Assembly (NCBI GenBank): GCA_963765785.1
Contig: CAVXXW010000008.1
Span: 1-64,000, forward strand
Source of the DNA: AC-32 sp963765785
GTDB lineage: Bacteria > Actinomycetota > Thermoleophilia > Gaiellales > Gaiellaceae
Direction of reading: 5' to 3'
DNA: 64,000 bases
A model generated the notes under the pieces. The model was given only the letters and a program-made list of their open reading frames with translations, made no database searches and was not told the origin of the DNA. The position numbers were made by a program, and so were the translations under genes. Position 1 is the stretch's first letter. Every line of letters starts with the position of its first letter. Positions 26,428 to 34,647 of this stretch are shown here, piece by piece.

Positions 26428-27510
26428 GTGATTAGTATTTCCCGCTCTGTGCAGGTAGATCTTCACGAATCCTGGGCGATTCGGGACGTCGAGATCCCGA
26501 CCCGCCTCGTGCTCGCGCCGATGGCGGGGGTGTCCGTGCAGGCCTTCAGGCGCCAGGGCCGGCGCTACGGCGCGGGCCTTGTGTGCTCCGAGATGGTGTC
26601 CTGCGCCGGGCTGCACCACGGAAACGAACGAACTCTCGGCTATTTGCGGATTTCGGCGGACGAACGGCCGCTGGCGGTGCAGATCTTCGGCTCCGAGCCC
26701 GAGGTGATGGCCGAGGCCGCGCGGATGGTCGAGGACGCGGGGGCGGACCTCGTCGACATCAACTTCGGCTGCCCGGTGAAGAAGGTCACGAAGACCGGCG
26801 CCGGCGCGACCCTGCTGGACGATCCGGAGCGGGCGTGCGCCGTCGTGTCTGCCGTCGCGGAGGCGGTGTCGGTGCCGGTGACGGTCAAGATGCGCCGCGG
26901 GCTCGAGAACGGCTCGCGCGCCTGCCTCGCCCTCGGGCCGCGCCTGGTCGAAGCGGGCGCGTCGTCGCTGACGCTGCATCCGCGCTCGGCGCGGCAGATG
27001 TACACCGGCGAGGCCGACCACTCGCTGACGGGTGAGCTAGCGGCGCTGGTCGACGTTCCGGTGGTCGCGTCCGGCGACGTGACCTCGCGGGCTCGAGCGC
27101 AGGCGATCCTCGCGACGACGGGCGCCGCGGCCGTGATGGTCGGCCGGGCGGCGCAGGGAAACCCGTGGGCGCTGCGCGAGATCCTCGACGGCGAGCAGGC
27201 GGAGCCGTCGCGCGAGGAGGTCGTCGCGGAGCTGCTGCTCTTCATGCGCGAGACGGTGCGCGAGCTGGGCGAGCGGCGCGCGACCGGGTTCCTGAAGAAG
27301 TTCTACGGCTGGTACCTCGGGCGGGGCCGCTTCCCGCGCCCGTTCAAGCAGGAGCTCGTGCAGCTGGAGACGCTGGCCGAGGTCGAGCAGCGCCTCCTCG
27401 CCGCCGCGCCCGGTGCTGCCGATGTGCTCGAGCGGCTGGTCGCGGAGCTGCCCGAGGCGGAGGACGACGTCGTCCTGGACCTCCCGATCTCGATCTATGG
27501 CGGCGGCTGA
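26428..27510 (+). CDS. dus: tRNA-dihydrouridine synthase
   Basis: A flavoenzyme of the DusB group that reduces uridine in the tRNA D-loop. The TIM barrel opens with IPTRLVLAPMAGVS and contains the catalytic cysteine Cys115 in INFGCPVKKV. FMN-binding residues are expected in VTVKMRRG and in ASGDVTS with VMVGRAAQGNPW near 230-250. The C-terminal helical domain binds tRNA. The GTG at 26428 gives 360 residues. A second GTG at 26449 would remove seven residues and lies 10 bases after TAGTAT, so the true start is open. The gene runs opposite to greA and converges on the broken hydrolase gene. Confidence 0.94.
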   Translation: MISISRSVQVDLHESWAIRDVEIPTRLVLAPMAGVSVQAFRRQGRRYGAGLVCSEMVSCAGLHHGNERTLGYLRISADERPLAVQIFGSEPEVMAEAARMVEDAGADLVDINFGCPVKKVTKTGAGATLLDDPERACAVVSAVAEAVSVPVTVKMRRGLENGSRACLALGPRLVEAGASSLTLHPRSARQMYTGEADHSLTGELAALVDVPVVASGDVTSRARAQAILATTGAAAVMVGRAAQGNPWALREILDGEQAEPSREEVVAELLLFMRETVRELGERRATGFLKKFYGWYLGRGRFPRPFKQELVQLETLAEVEQRLLAAAPGAADVLERLVAELPEAEDDVVLDLPISIYGGG

Positions 27511-27526
27511 TCCAGCCGCGTCGTTC

Positions 27527-27547
27527 CAAGTAACAGACTGTTACTTG
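27527..27547. repeat. Palindromic repeat, copy 1
   Basis: A perfect inverted repeat with 10-base arms (CAAGTAACAG / CTGTTACTTG) around a single A, starting 17 bases after the dus stop. It is far richer in A+T than its surroundings. A second near-identical copy begins 67 bases further on. Confidence 0.75.
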
Positions 27548-27593
27548 CGCCTCGCGACCCGCGGTACCGCCAAGGGGTCGGCGCGCTCCGAAC

Positions 27594-27614
27594 CAAGTAA
27601 CAGACTGTTACTAG
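27594..27614. repeat. Palindromic repeat, copy 2
   Basis: Same palindrome as the copy at 27527 with one arm mismatch (last bases CTAG instead of CTTG). A 20-base block is identical in both (27526-27545 and 27593-27612). The stop codon of the minus-strand hydrolase gene (27611-27613) lies inside it. Confidence 0.75.
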
Positions 27615-28435
27615 CGGTGTTCGGCGACGAACCTGCCGACGGCTTCGGCGACCCGCTCGGGCGCGAATGAGACCAGGTCGTGGATGCCGCCCCGAACGGC
27701 GCTCACCTGGGCGTCGGGAAGCGCGGCCCGAAAATGCCTCACCGCCTCCGTGTCGACCCTCGATGCGACGAGCAGGAGCACCGGGAGGCCCTTCCCGGCG
27801 AGCGCGGGATACGCCTCCGCGAGCGGCTCGAGGCGGCTTCCCTGGTTGATCGCGCCGACGACCTCCGCCGTGGCGATCGGGGCGACGCGACCGCCGTCCT
27901 CCTGCATCACGGCCCGATGCGCCTCCTGCAGCGCCGGCGTCCAGCGGCGCAGCGACTCCGCCTCGAAGGCGAAGAAGGCCTCCCAGCTCTCGAATGTCTC
28001 GTCCTCGCGCTCGGTCTGCGGGTCCGCGACCGCGGCCTCGAGCCCGGTCGGAGCGCGCGAGCCGTGGTGGCCGCCCTCGACGAGCGCCAGAGCGCTCGTC
28101 CGTTTCGGGTGCCGCGCGGCGAACCAGCAGCCGACCCGGCCGCCCCACGAGAATCCAAGGAACGCCGCGCGCTCGACGCGGAGCTCCGTCAGCAGCTCCG
28201 CGGCCGAGCCCGCGAGGCGCGACGGTCGGAATGCATCGGGCTCACGAGGCACCGAGCGTCCGTGGCCGGGCGGGTCGGGCGCGATCACCCGCAGGCCGAA
28301 GCGCTCGACGAGCAGCGGCGCGATCTCGTTCGCGTGCTGGCCGGTGCCGCCGAGCCCGTCCCAGTAGAGGACGACCGGATCGCCTTCGCGCCCTCATTCG
28401 TAGACGAACAGCGACGCTGCCTGGTACGACCTCAC
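27611..28435 (-). pseudogene. Alpha/beta hydrolase gene with in-frame TGA at codon 14
   Basis: The frame starts at a GTG overlapping the coaX stop (GTGA) and reads VRSYQAASLFVYE, then TGA at 28394-28396, then GREGDPVVLYWDGLGGTGQHANEI and a complete alpha/beta hydrolase. The expected family sequence at this point is E-W-G, so TGA most simply replaces TGG (Trp) by one base change. The nucleophile elbow GFSWGG, a late Asp (ASRVDTEAV) and the catalytic His (GGIHDLVSF) are intact. Restarting at the GTG at 28288 would give 225 residues but lose the first strands and the WDGLGG oxyanion loop. It is therefore a recent nonsense allele, a sequencing error or a read-through case. TGA is a normal stop elsewhere in the window. 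Confidence 0.8.
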
Positions 28436-29187
28436 TCGTGGTTGCGCTGCCAGACGATGCGCACGCCCTCGAGCGTGAGGAACGGGTCGATCGTCTCCAG
28501 CGTGCGCGCGTGCAGGACGATCAGGTCGGCGAGGCCACCCGTCGCGATCGTCTGCGCCTCGACGCCGAGCTCGTCGCGGATCCGCTCGACGATCCCGTCG
28601 ACCTGCCCGGCGAATCCATAGACGAGCCCCGACTGCAGGCTCGAGGCCGTGTTCTTCGCGATCACCGTCTCGGGCTCGGCGAAGTCGACCTTGAACAACC
28701 GCGCAGCGCGGGCGAACAGTGCGTCCATCGAGACCTCGATCCCCGGCGCGAGCACGCCGCCGACGTACTCGCCGGCCGGCGAGACGACGTCGAAGTTCGT
28801 CGACGTGCCGAAGTCGACGACGATGGCCGGCGGCCCGTAGCGCTCGACCGCGGCGACCGCGTTGGCGATCCGGTCGGGGCCGACCTCGCGCGGGTCGTCG
28901 TAGCGGATCGGCACGCCGGTGCGCACGCCCGGCCCGAGGTCGAGCAGCTCCACCTTCGCGTACTCCTTGGCGAAGTCCTCGTACGAGCGGTGCAGCTGCG
29001 GCACGGTCGACGCGAGGGAGATGCCCTCAACGGTCGAGAGGTCGAGGAAGCTCGCGAAGAGGGCCCCGAGCTCGTCACCGGAGCGGTGCCGCTCGGTCGC
29101 CACGCGCCAGTGGTCACGCAGCTCCTCGCCCTCGAAGAGCCCGAACGCCGTCTGCGTGTTCCCGACGTCGATCGCCAGGAGTGCCAT
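28432..29187 (-). CDS. coaX: Type III pantothenate kinase
   Basis: A 251-residue CoaX that phosphorylates pantothenate, the first committed step of coenzyme A synthesis. The phosphate-1 motif is LLAIDVGNTQTAFGLFEG at the N-terminus, phosphate-2 is VVDFGTSTNFDVV near 120-133, and GGVLAPGIEVSMDALF and IATGGLADLI complete the ASKHA fold. The ATG at 29187 lies 13 bases after the stop of the upstream small gene with no strong ribosome site. The downstream hydrolase frame overlaps its stop by 4 bases. In related actinobacteria coaX sits near folK and lysS, as here. Confidence 0.95.
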   Translation of the reverse strand: MALLAIDVGNTQTAFGLFEGEELRDHWRVATERHRSGDELGALFASFLDLSTVEGISLASTVPQLHRSYEDFAKEYAKVELLDLGPGVRTGVPIRYDDPREVGPDRIANAVAAVERYGPPAIVVDFGTSTNFDVVSPAGEYVGGVLAPGIEVSMDALFARAARLFKVDFAEPETVIAKNTASSLQSGLVYGFAGQVDGIVERIRDELGVEAQTIATGGLADLIVLHARTLETIDPFLTLEGVRIVWQRNHE

Positions 29188-29200
29188 GCGCGGGCGCTGC

Positions 29201-29578
29201 TTAGAGCTCGTCGTCTGAGGAGAGCGACTCGCCGATCCGCTCGGCCAGTGCCTCGGCGGTCAGGCTGGGCTCGTCGCCCTCGCCGCGCAGCTCCTCGACG
29301 GTCACGTCGCTCGAGGTGTAGACCTCGGCACGCGGGATGATCCGGCTCGGGCGGTTCTTGTCCCACACCCAGACGTCCTCCATCTTCAACTGGAAGAACG
29401 GGTAGCTGGGCTGCGGCACGTACTGCAGGTCGAGCTTGTTGCAGAGGTACGTGGCGTCCTGCGTCAGCACGCAGTAGCGGAACAGCGCGAAGACCGCCGA
29501 GTACTCCTTCTTCAGTGCGAGCTCGAGCTCGGCCTCGAACTCGTCGAGCTCGTCGAGATGCGACATGCGCACCATCAT
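29201..29578 (-). CDS. Conserved-looking acidic protein between folK and coaX
   Basis: A 125-residue protein I do not recognise by family name. The N-terminus is acidic and helical (LDELDEFEAELELALKKEYSAVFALFRYCVL). The middle is aromatic-rich (YVPQPSYPFFQLKMEDVWVWDKN) and the tail is acidic (SLSSDDEL). There are two cysteines in the middle, no signal peptide and no membrane segment. The ATG at 29578 is taken as start because it overlaps the folK stop (ATGA). An ATG at 29566 would shorten it by four residues. Its tight coupling between folK and coaX suggests a constitutive cytoplasmic role, but none can be named. Confidence 0.8.
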   Translation of the reverse strand: MMVRMSHLDELDEFEAELELALKKEYSAVFALFRYCVLTQDATYLCNKLDLQYVPQPSYPFFQLKMEDVWVWDKNRPSRIIPRAEVYTSSDVTVEELRGEGDEPSLTAEALAERIGESLSSDDEL

Positions 29579-30033
29579 AGCCCTGCCAACAGGGCCCGGA
29601 CCGGGCCCCGCCCGGGGATCTCGAGGGCCGGTTGCAGCTCGGCCAGCGGCTCCAGCGCGAACCTGCGTTCGTGCAGCCGCGGATGCGGCACCTGCAGGCC
29701 CGGCTCGTCGACGATCTCGTCGCCGAAGAGGAGCAGGTCGAGGTCGATCGCGCGCGGCCCGAACCGCGGTCCTTCGCCCCGAACCCGTCCCAGCGCGCGC
29801 TCGATCGCCAGCAATCGGCCGAGCAGCTCGCGCGCTGAAAGCGTCGTCCGCAGCTCCACGGCGCCGTTCAGGAAGCGCGGCTGGTTCTCGTAGCCGACGG
29901 GATCGGTCTCGCGCAGGGACGAGACGGCGACCACCTCGACGCCGTCCTGGGCGCCGAGCAGCTCGACCGCGCGCTCGATCTGCCCACGCGGGTCCTCAAG
30001 GTTGGCGCCGAGGCCGACGAAGCTTCTCGTCAT
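29575..30033 (-). CDS. folK: 2-amino-4-hydroxy-6-hydroxymethyldihydropteridine pyrophosphokinase
   Basis: A 152-residue HPPK that transfers pyrophosphate from ATP to the pterin in folate synthesis. It begins RSFVGLGANLEDPRGQIERAV and contains YENQPRFLNGAVEL and the signature RFGPRAIDLDLLLFGDEIVDEPGLQVPHPRLHERRFALEPLAEL, with the metal-binding Asp pair in DLDLL. The ATG at 30033 gives the normal family length, and longer readings to 30156 overlap the divergent protease gene. GAGAAT lies 7 bases before the ATG as a weak -10-like element. folP and folB lie upstream but are separated from it by a protease gene on the other strand. Confidence 0.95.
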   Translation of the reverse strand: MTRSFVGLGANLEDPRGQIERAVELLGAQDGVEVVAVSSLRETDPVGYENQPRFLNGAVELRTTLSARELLGRLLAIERALGRVRGEGPRFGPRAIDLDLLLFGDEIVDEPGLQVPHPRLHERRFALEPLAELQPALEIPGRGPVRALLAGL

Positions 30034-30085
30034 GGGCGCGATTCTCCGACATGGGGTCCGGTTCGTAGCTACCTTGTCCGCCTCC

Positions 30086-31738
30086 GTGCGCCGCTTCGTC
30101 CTCACCGGGCTTGCCGCCCTCTGCTGCTGCCCGGCCGCCTCCGCGGCGCTTGTCACGCACCAGGGCGCGGCCGTCGTGGCGGGAACCCGCTCGCTGGCGC
30201 GGCTGCAGGCCTACCCGCGCACGCTGGTCGAGCTCGACCACGACCGCGGCGCACAGGCGCTTCCGCAGCTGCGTCGCGTCGGCGCCCAACAGATCGACCC
30301 GCAGCTGAACCTCTGGCGCCTGCCGAGCTGGAGCGCGGTCCGGCTCCTGCCGGGCCTCGAGCGCCGCGGCCTCGTGCGCTCAGTCTCGCCCGACCTGCCG
30401 ATCGGCACGAATCCTCGCAGCGTAAGCGGGTTCTTCGGCATGTTCACCGACCCGCTCTCGTCGGTCGAGTGGTGGCCGTCGCACATCGGCGTGGCCGACT
30501 GGATCGCGCCGGGGCCGGGTTTTCCGGTGACGATGATCGACTCCGGCGTCGACCTCTCGCACGAGGAATTTCTCGGCCGCCCGAACACGATTGCGCTCAA
30601 CAAGCAGACGTTCAGCGCCAACGACGAGGAGCTGCACGGCACGGCGACAGCCTCCGTCGTGGGCGCGCCCGTGAACGGGAAGGGCATCGTCGGCATCTAC
30701 CCGCAGGCCAAGCTCCAGCTTTGGGACGCGAGCCCGGGCGGGCAGCTGACGGTCGGCGACGAGATCGCCGGCCTCTTCTCGGCGATCAAGCACGGGCCCG
30801 GCGTGATCAACCTCAGCCTCGGCGGCTTCGACCGGATCCCGATCGAGGAGCACGCGATCCTGGGCGCGTTCGCGGCCGGCAGCCTGGTCGTAGCCTCGGC
30901 GGGGAACGACCGCGAGGAGGGCAGCTCGCCCTCGTATCCGTCGAGCTTCGCGCACGTGCTGACGGTCGGCGCCACGGACGAGAGCGATCGTGTGACTTCG
31001 TTCTCGAGCGCCTCGCAGGCGATGGACCTGGCGGCGCCCGGCCAGGACATCGAGACCGCGATCCCGACCATCTTCCCCAGCAGTGCTGGTACGCCCGGAT
31101 ACGACGTGCTCGACGGCACGAGCTTCTCCGCGCCGCTCGTCTCCGGCGCTGCGGCGGCGGTCTGGACGCTGCGCCCGACGCTCACCAACACGGAGCTCTT
31201 CGAGGTCATGCGGCGCTCCGCGCGGGACGTCGGCAAGAAGGGCTGGGATCCCGACACGGGGTACGGGATCCTCAACGTGCCGGCCGCGATCTCGCGCAAG
31301 GCGCCGCCGACCGACCCGCAGGAGCCGAACGAGGACATCTACCTCGTGCGCCCGAACGGGCTCACCCGCGCCGGCAAGACGCCGTTGACCGCCCAGAACC
31401 GTCCGCGCGCGGTGATCAAGGCCTCCGTCGAGCGGCGCGAGGACCCGGAGGACGTCTACCGGCTCTGGCTCCCGGCGACGGGCAAGACGGTCGTCACCGT
31501 CAGGCCGAGCGCGGACGTCCAGCTCGAGCTCTGGGGCAAGCAGACGACCACCGTCTTCGAGCGAGGCGCAGCAGCGAAGCACGACCTGCTCGGCACCTCC
31601 GCGCACGCGGGGGCGCGCTTCGAGCGCGTCACGCTGAAGGGCCGCGGCGTCGGACAGTTCGTGTACGCCGACGTCTTCCTGCCGAAGACCGGCGTGCAGG
31701 CGAACTACACGCTCAGCGTCGGTCCCGCCGCACGCTAG
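30086..31738 (+). CDS. Secreted subtilisin-like serine protease (S8)
   Basis: About 550 residues from the GTG at 30086, which directly precedes a signal peptide (RRFVLTGLAALCCCPAASA). After a pro-region of about 100 residues comes the S8 domain. The catalytic Asp152 is in MIDSGVD, His184 in LHGTATA, oxyanion Asn274 in SAGNDRE and Ser346 in DGTSFSAP. A C-terminal beta-rich domain (about 400-550, EDVYRLWLPATGKTVVTVRPSADVQLELWG) resembles pre-peptidase C-terminal domains. No membrane anchor is seen, so it is probably released. TACCTT lies 10 bases before the GTG. It stands between folB and folK on the opposite strand, and its last 26 bases overlap folB. Confidence 0.93.
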   Translation: MRRFVLTGLAALCCCPAASAALVTHQGAAVVAGTRSLARLQAYPRTLVELDHDRGAQALPQLRRVGAQQIDPQLNLWRLPSWSAVRLLPGLERRGLVRSVSPDLPIGTNPRSVSGFFGMFTDPLSSVEWWPSHIGVADWIAPGPGFPVTMIDSGVDLSHEEFLGRPNTIALNKQTFSANDEELHGTATASVVGAPVNGKGIVGIYPQAKLQLWDASPGGQLTVGDEIAGLFSAIKHGPGVINLSLGGFDRIPIEEHAILGAFAAGSLVVASAGNDREEGSSPSYPSSFAHVLTVGATDESDRVTSFSSASQAMDLAAPGQDIETAIPTIFPSSAGTPGYDVLDGTSFSAPLVSGAAAAVWTLRPTLTNTELFEVMRRSARDVGKKGWDPDTGYGILNVPAAISRKAPPTDPQEPNEDIYLVRPNGLTRAGKTPLTAQNRPRAVIKASVERREDPEDVYRLWLPATGKTVVTVRPSADVQLELWGKQTTTVFERGAAAKHDLLGTSAHAGARFERVTLKGRGVGQFVYADVFLPKTGVQANYTLSVGPAAR

Positions 31739-32066
31739 CGGCGGCGAACTCGACCGGAAGCCCGAGCTCCACGTGCGGCTTACGCACGCGGACGCTCGCG
31801 CTGTGGACGGGAAAGCGTTCGAGCAGCGCGTCGGCGAGCGTCCCGGCCAGCGACTCGAGCAGCTCGAACTCGCGGCTCCGCGACACCTCGCGGATCAGGG
31901 AGACGACTTCGCGGTAGTCGACCGTGTGTACGAGGGTGTCCGCGGCCGGCTCGTCGAGCTCGAGCGCAACGTCGTAGACGAACGGCTGGAGCGACTCGCG
32001 CTCTGCCTCGAGCGCCCCGTGGCGGCCCTCGAGCTGCAGCCCCGCGATCTCGACGAGGACGGTCAC
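31713..32066 (-). CDS. folB: Dihydroneopterin aldolase
   Basis: A 117-residue FolB that converts 7,8-dihydroneopterin to 6-hydroxymethyl-dihydropterin. It starts VLVEIAGLQLEGRHGALEAERESLQPFVYDVALELD, where the GRHGALEAER segment corresponds to the conserved active-site region. TVDYREVVSLIREV and FELLESLAGTLADALLERFP are the helices, and VRVRKPHV carries the usual Lys-Pro. The GTG start overlaps the folP stop (GTGA). The 3-prime 26 bases overlap the protease gene on the other strand. Confidence 0.93.
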   Translation of the reverse strand: MTVLVEIAGLQLEGRHGALEAERESLQPFVYDVALELDEPAADTLVHTVDYREVVSLIREVSRSREFELLESLAGTLADALLERFPVHSASVRVRKPHVELGLPVEFAAASVRRDRR

Positions 32067-32878
32067 ACGAGCGCCGCCCGGGCCGCCGTGAGCGCCTCGA
32101 CGTGCTCGCGGACGTCGTGGACGCGCAGGATCGTCGCCCCGCGCTCGTAGGCGGCGACGGCGGCGCCGACGCTCGCAGCTATCGAGCCTGTGGTCGCGGA
32201 GGGATCGCCGAGCAGCTTGCCCAGTGAGCTCTTGCGGGAGAAACCGACCACTACCGGCCGCCCGAGCGCCGTCAGCTCCGGCAGGCGACGCACGAGCTCG
32301 AAGTTGTGGTCGACCGTCTTGCCGAAGCCGATCCCGGGGTCGAGGCAGATCCGCTCCTCGGGGACACCGGCGGCGACCGCCGCCGCGAGCCGCTCCTCCA
32401 GGAACGCCTTCGCGTCGTCGACGACGTCGTCGTAGCGCGGGTCGGCCTGCATCGTTCGCGGCTCGCCCTCCATGTGCATCAGGCAGAGGTAGGCGCCGCT
32501 CTCCGCCACGACCTCTGGCATGCCGGGGTCGCCGCGAAGGGCGGTGACGTCGTTGACGAGCTCGGCGCCGAGGGCGAGGGCTCGTCGCGCCACCTCGGCC
32601 TTCGAGGTGTCGATCGAGAGCGGCAGCCCGGCGAGCCGCTCCAGCACCGGCTCGACCCGCCTGAGCTCCTCTTCGGCGCTGACGCCGTCCGAGCCGGGAC
32701 GCGTCGACTCGCCGCCGACATCGACGATCGCGGCGCCGTCCTGGACCATTCTCCGCGCCGTGGCGGCGGCGGCGTCGGGGTCGAGGTTCACGCCCCCGTC
32801 CGAGAAGGAGTCGGGCGTGACGTTGACGACGCCCATCACGGACGGCCGCGGAAAGCGCTGCTCGATGGAAGGACTCAT
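32063..32878 (-). CDS. folP: Dihydropteroate synthase
   Basis: A 271-residue DHPS, the sulfonamide target, which joins p-aminobenzoate to the pterin pyrophosphate. Signatures are VMGVVNVTPDSFSDGG near residues 14-29, IVDVGGESTRPGSDGVS near 51-67, LVNDVTALRGDPGM, ICLDPGIGFGKTVDHNFELVRRL and VGFSRKSSLG. All are intact. It is followed by folB in a 4-base overlap. No folE is next to it in this window. The ATG is 9 bases after TAACCT, which overlaps the -10 element of the divergent ABC gene. Confidence 0.97.
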   Translation of the reverse strand: MSPSIEQRFPRPSVMGVVNVTPDSFSDGGVNLDPDAAAATARRMVQDGAAIVDVGGESTRPGSDGVSAEEELRRVEPVLERLAGLPLSIDTSKAEVARRALALGAELVNDVTALRGDPGMPEVVAESGAYLCLMHMEGEPRTMQADPRYDDVVDDAKAFLEERLAAAVAAGVPEERICLDPGIGFGKTVDHNFELVRRLPELTALGRPVVVGFSRKSSLGKLLGDPSATTGSIAASVGAAVAAYERGATILRVHDVREHVEALTAARAALV

Positions 32879-32886
32879 CCCGTGGG

Positions 32887-32893
32887 TAGGTTA
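32887..32893. promoter_or_regulatory. Overlapping divergent -10 elements, folP and ABC exporter
   Basis: The 7-base string TAGGTTA reads as TAGGTT on the plus strand, 6 bases before the ABC ATG at 32899. On the minus strand it reads TAACCT, 9 bases before the folP ATG at 32878. Only 20 bases separate the two start codons, so one site may fire both ways. Confidence 0.5.
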
Positions 32894-32898
32894 GGGCC

Positions 32899-34647
32899 AT
32901 GGGGGTTTCAGGGGAACGCCGCGTCGCGGCGTGGCAATTTGTGCGGACGATCGTCCGCTCTCAGGCGTACGGCGTCACCGGCGCCGTCTCCTCCGGCCTG
33001 CTCTGGCAAACCGGCGCGGTCGCGGCGCCTCTCGTCGTCAAGTACGCGATCGACCACGGGATCGTCACGCACGACCACCAGGCGCTCGTCATCTGGCTGT
33101 TCGTGCTGCTCTTCGTCGGGCTGCTCGAGGTGGTAGCAGGGGGCTTCCGCCACCTCTACGCGATCCGCAACCGCGCAAACTCTGACGCCCGCGTCCGCGA
33201 CGCGATCTTCGCCCACGCGCTTCGCCTGGACGCCTCGTACCACGACCGCGTCGGCCCGGGCGAGCTGTTGAGCCGCGCCTCGTCCGACTCGCTCCACGTC
33301 GCCCGGATGATGGACGCGATCGGCCACACGATCGGCTACGTCCTGACGGTCGTCGCGGTCGCAATCGTGATGCTCCTGCTCGACTGGCAGCTCGCGCTGA
33401 TCGTGCTGATCCCAGTGCCGTTCGTCACTGTCGGCGCCTGGCTCTACTCACGTCGCTACGACCGGGGCACCCGAGAGCTGCAGGAGGCCTGGGCCGAGGC
33501 GTCGACGCTCGTCGAGGAGACGGTCAGCGGGATCCGGGTCGTCAAGGGCCTCGGCGCGGGCGGCGCGCTGATCGACCGGTTCCGCTCGCGCTCGACCGAG
33601 ATCATGGACCGGGCGCTCGCGCTGGCCCGGCTCGACGCGGTCTTCCAGCCAGTGCTCGAGATGCTGCCGCTGATCGGGATCGCAGCCGTGCTCTTCTTCG
33701 GCGGCCGGCAGGTGATCGACGGCACGCTGACGGTCGGCTCGTTCGTCGCCTTCAGCGCGTACGTGGTGATGCTCGTCTGGCCTCTGCGGATCCTCGGCCA
33801 GCGCGTGACGACAGTCCAGAAGGCGCTCGCCGCGAGTGGCCGGATCACCGAGGTGCTCGAGGCAGAGCCTGCGCTGCGGGACCCGCGCCAGCCGGAGCAG
33901 CTCGAGCAGCCGGTGCGCGGCGACGTCCGCCTCGAGGAGGTCCGCTTCGGCCATGAGGACGGCGACCCGGTGCTCGACGGCCTCGAGCTGCACGTGGCGC
34001 CGGGCGAGTCCCTCGCGCTCGTCGGCGCGACCGGGTCGGGTAAGAGCACGGTCGCCGGCCTGCTCGCCCGGCTCTACGACCCCGACGGCGGCCGCGTGCT
34101 GCTCGACGGGCACGACCTGCGCGAGCTGCGGCTCACGGACGTCCGGCGCGCGGTCGCGCTCGTGTTCGAGGAGACGTTCCTGTTCAGCGAGAGCGTGCGC
34201 GAGAACATCCGGCTCGGCCGTCCGGAGGCGAGCGACGACGAGGTACAGCGGGCCGCAGAGCTGGCCGGCGCGGCGGCGTTCGTCGACGATCTGCCGGACA
34301 CGTACGACACGGTGCTCGGGGAGCGCGGCTTCTCGCTCTCCGGCGGGCAGCGCCAACGGATCGCGATCGCGCGCGCGATCCTCGCCGACCCCGCCCTGCT
34401 CGTCCTCGACGACGCGACCTCGGCGGTCGACGCTACGAAGGAGCACGAGATCCGCGCCGCGCTCGGCGAGGTGATGCGCGGCCGCACGACGCTCGTGATC
34501 GCCCACCGGCCGGCCACGATCGCGCTGGCCGACCGCGTCGCAGTGCTCGAGGGCGGGCGGATCGTCGAACAGGGCACGCACGCCGAGCTGATCTCGCGCT
34601 CGCCGCGGTACCGCACACTGCTGGCGCTGGAGGAGGCCGCGGCATGA
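32899..34647 (+). CDS. ABC exporter half-transporter, non-catalytic NBD
   Basis: A 582-residue type IV (MDR-like) ABC half-transporter. Six membrane helices span about residues 20-310. The nucleotide-binding domain follows, with Walker A GATGSGKST, signature LSGGQRQRIAIARA, Walker B LLVLDDATSAVD and switch His in VIAHRP. The residue after the Walker B Asp is Asp rather than the catalytic Glu. This marks the degenerate half of a heterodimeric exporter. The partner overlaps by 4 bases (ATGA). Substrates of such pairs are usually lipids, drugs or peptides, and none can be inferred. Confidence 0.93.
   Translation: MGVSGERRVAAWQFVRTIVRSQAYGVTGAVSSGLLWQTGAVAAPLVVKYAIDHGIVTHDHQALVIWLFVLLFVGLLEVVAGGFRHLYAIRNRANSDARVRDAIFAHALRLDASYHDRVGPGELLSRASSDSLHVARMMDAIGHTIGYVLTVVAVAIVMLLLDWQLALIVLIPVPFVTVGAWLYSRRYDRGTRELQEAWAEASTLVEETVSGIRVVKGLGAGGALIDRFRSRSTEIMDRALALARLDAVFQPVLEMLPLIGIAAVLFFGGRQVIDGTLTVGSFVAFSAYVVMLVWPLRILGQRVTTVQKALAASGRITEVLEAEPALRDPRQPEQLEQPVRGDVRLEEVRFGHEDGDPVLDGLELHVAPGESLALVGATGSGKSTVAGLLARLYDPDGGRVLLDGHDLRELRLTDVRRAVALVFEETFLFSESVRENIRLGRPEASDDEVQRAAELAGAAAFVDDLPDTYDTVLGERGFSLSGGQRQRIAIARAILADPALLVLDDATSAVDATKEHEIRAALGEVMRGRTTLVIAHRPATIALADRVAVLEGGRIVEQGTHAELISRSPRYRTLLALEEAAA

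Noticed and set aside
28394..28396. TGA read as tryptophan by code change
   Set aside because: TGA clearly ends other genes in the window (for example the cupin gene at 2095 and lysS at 24433).
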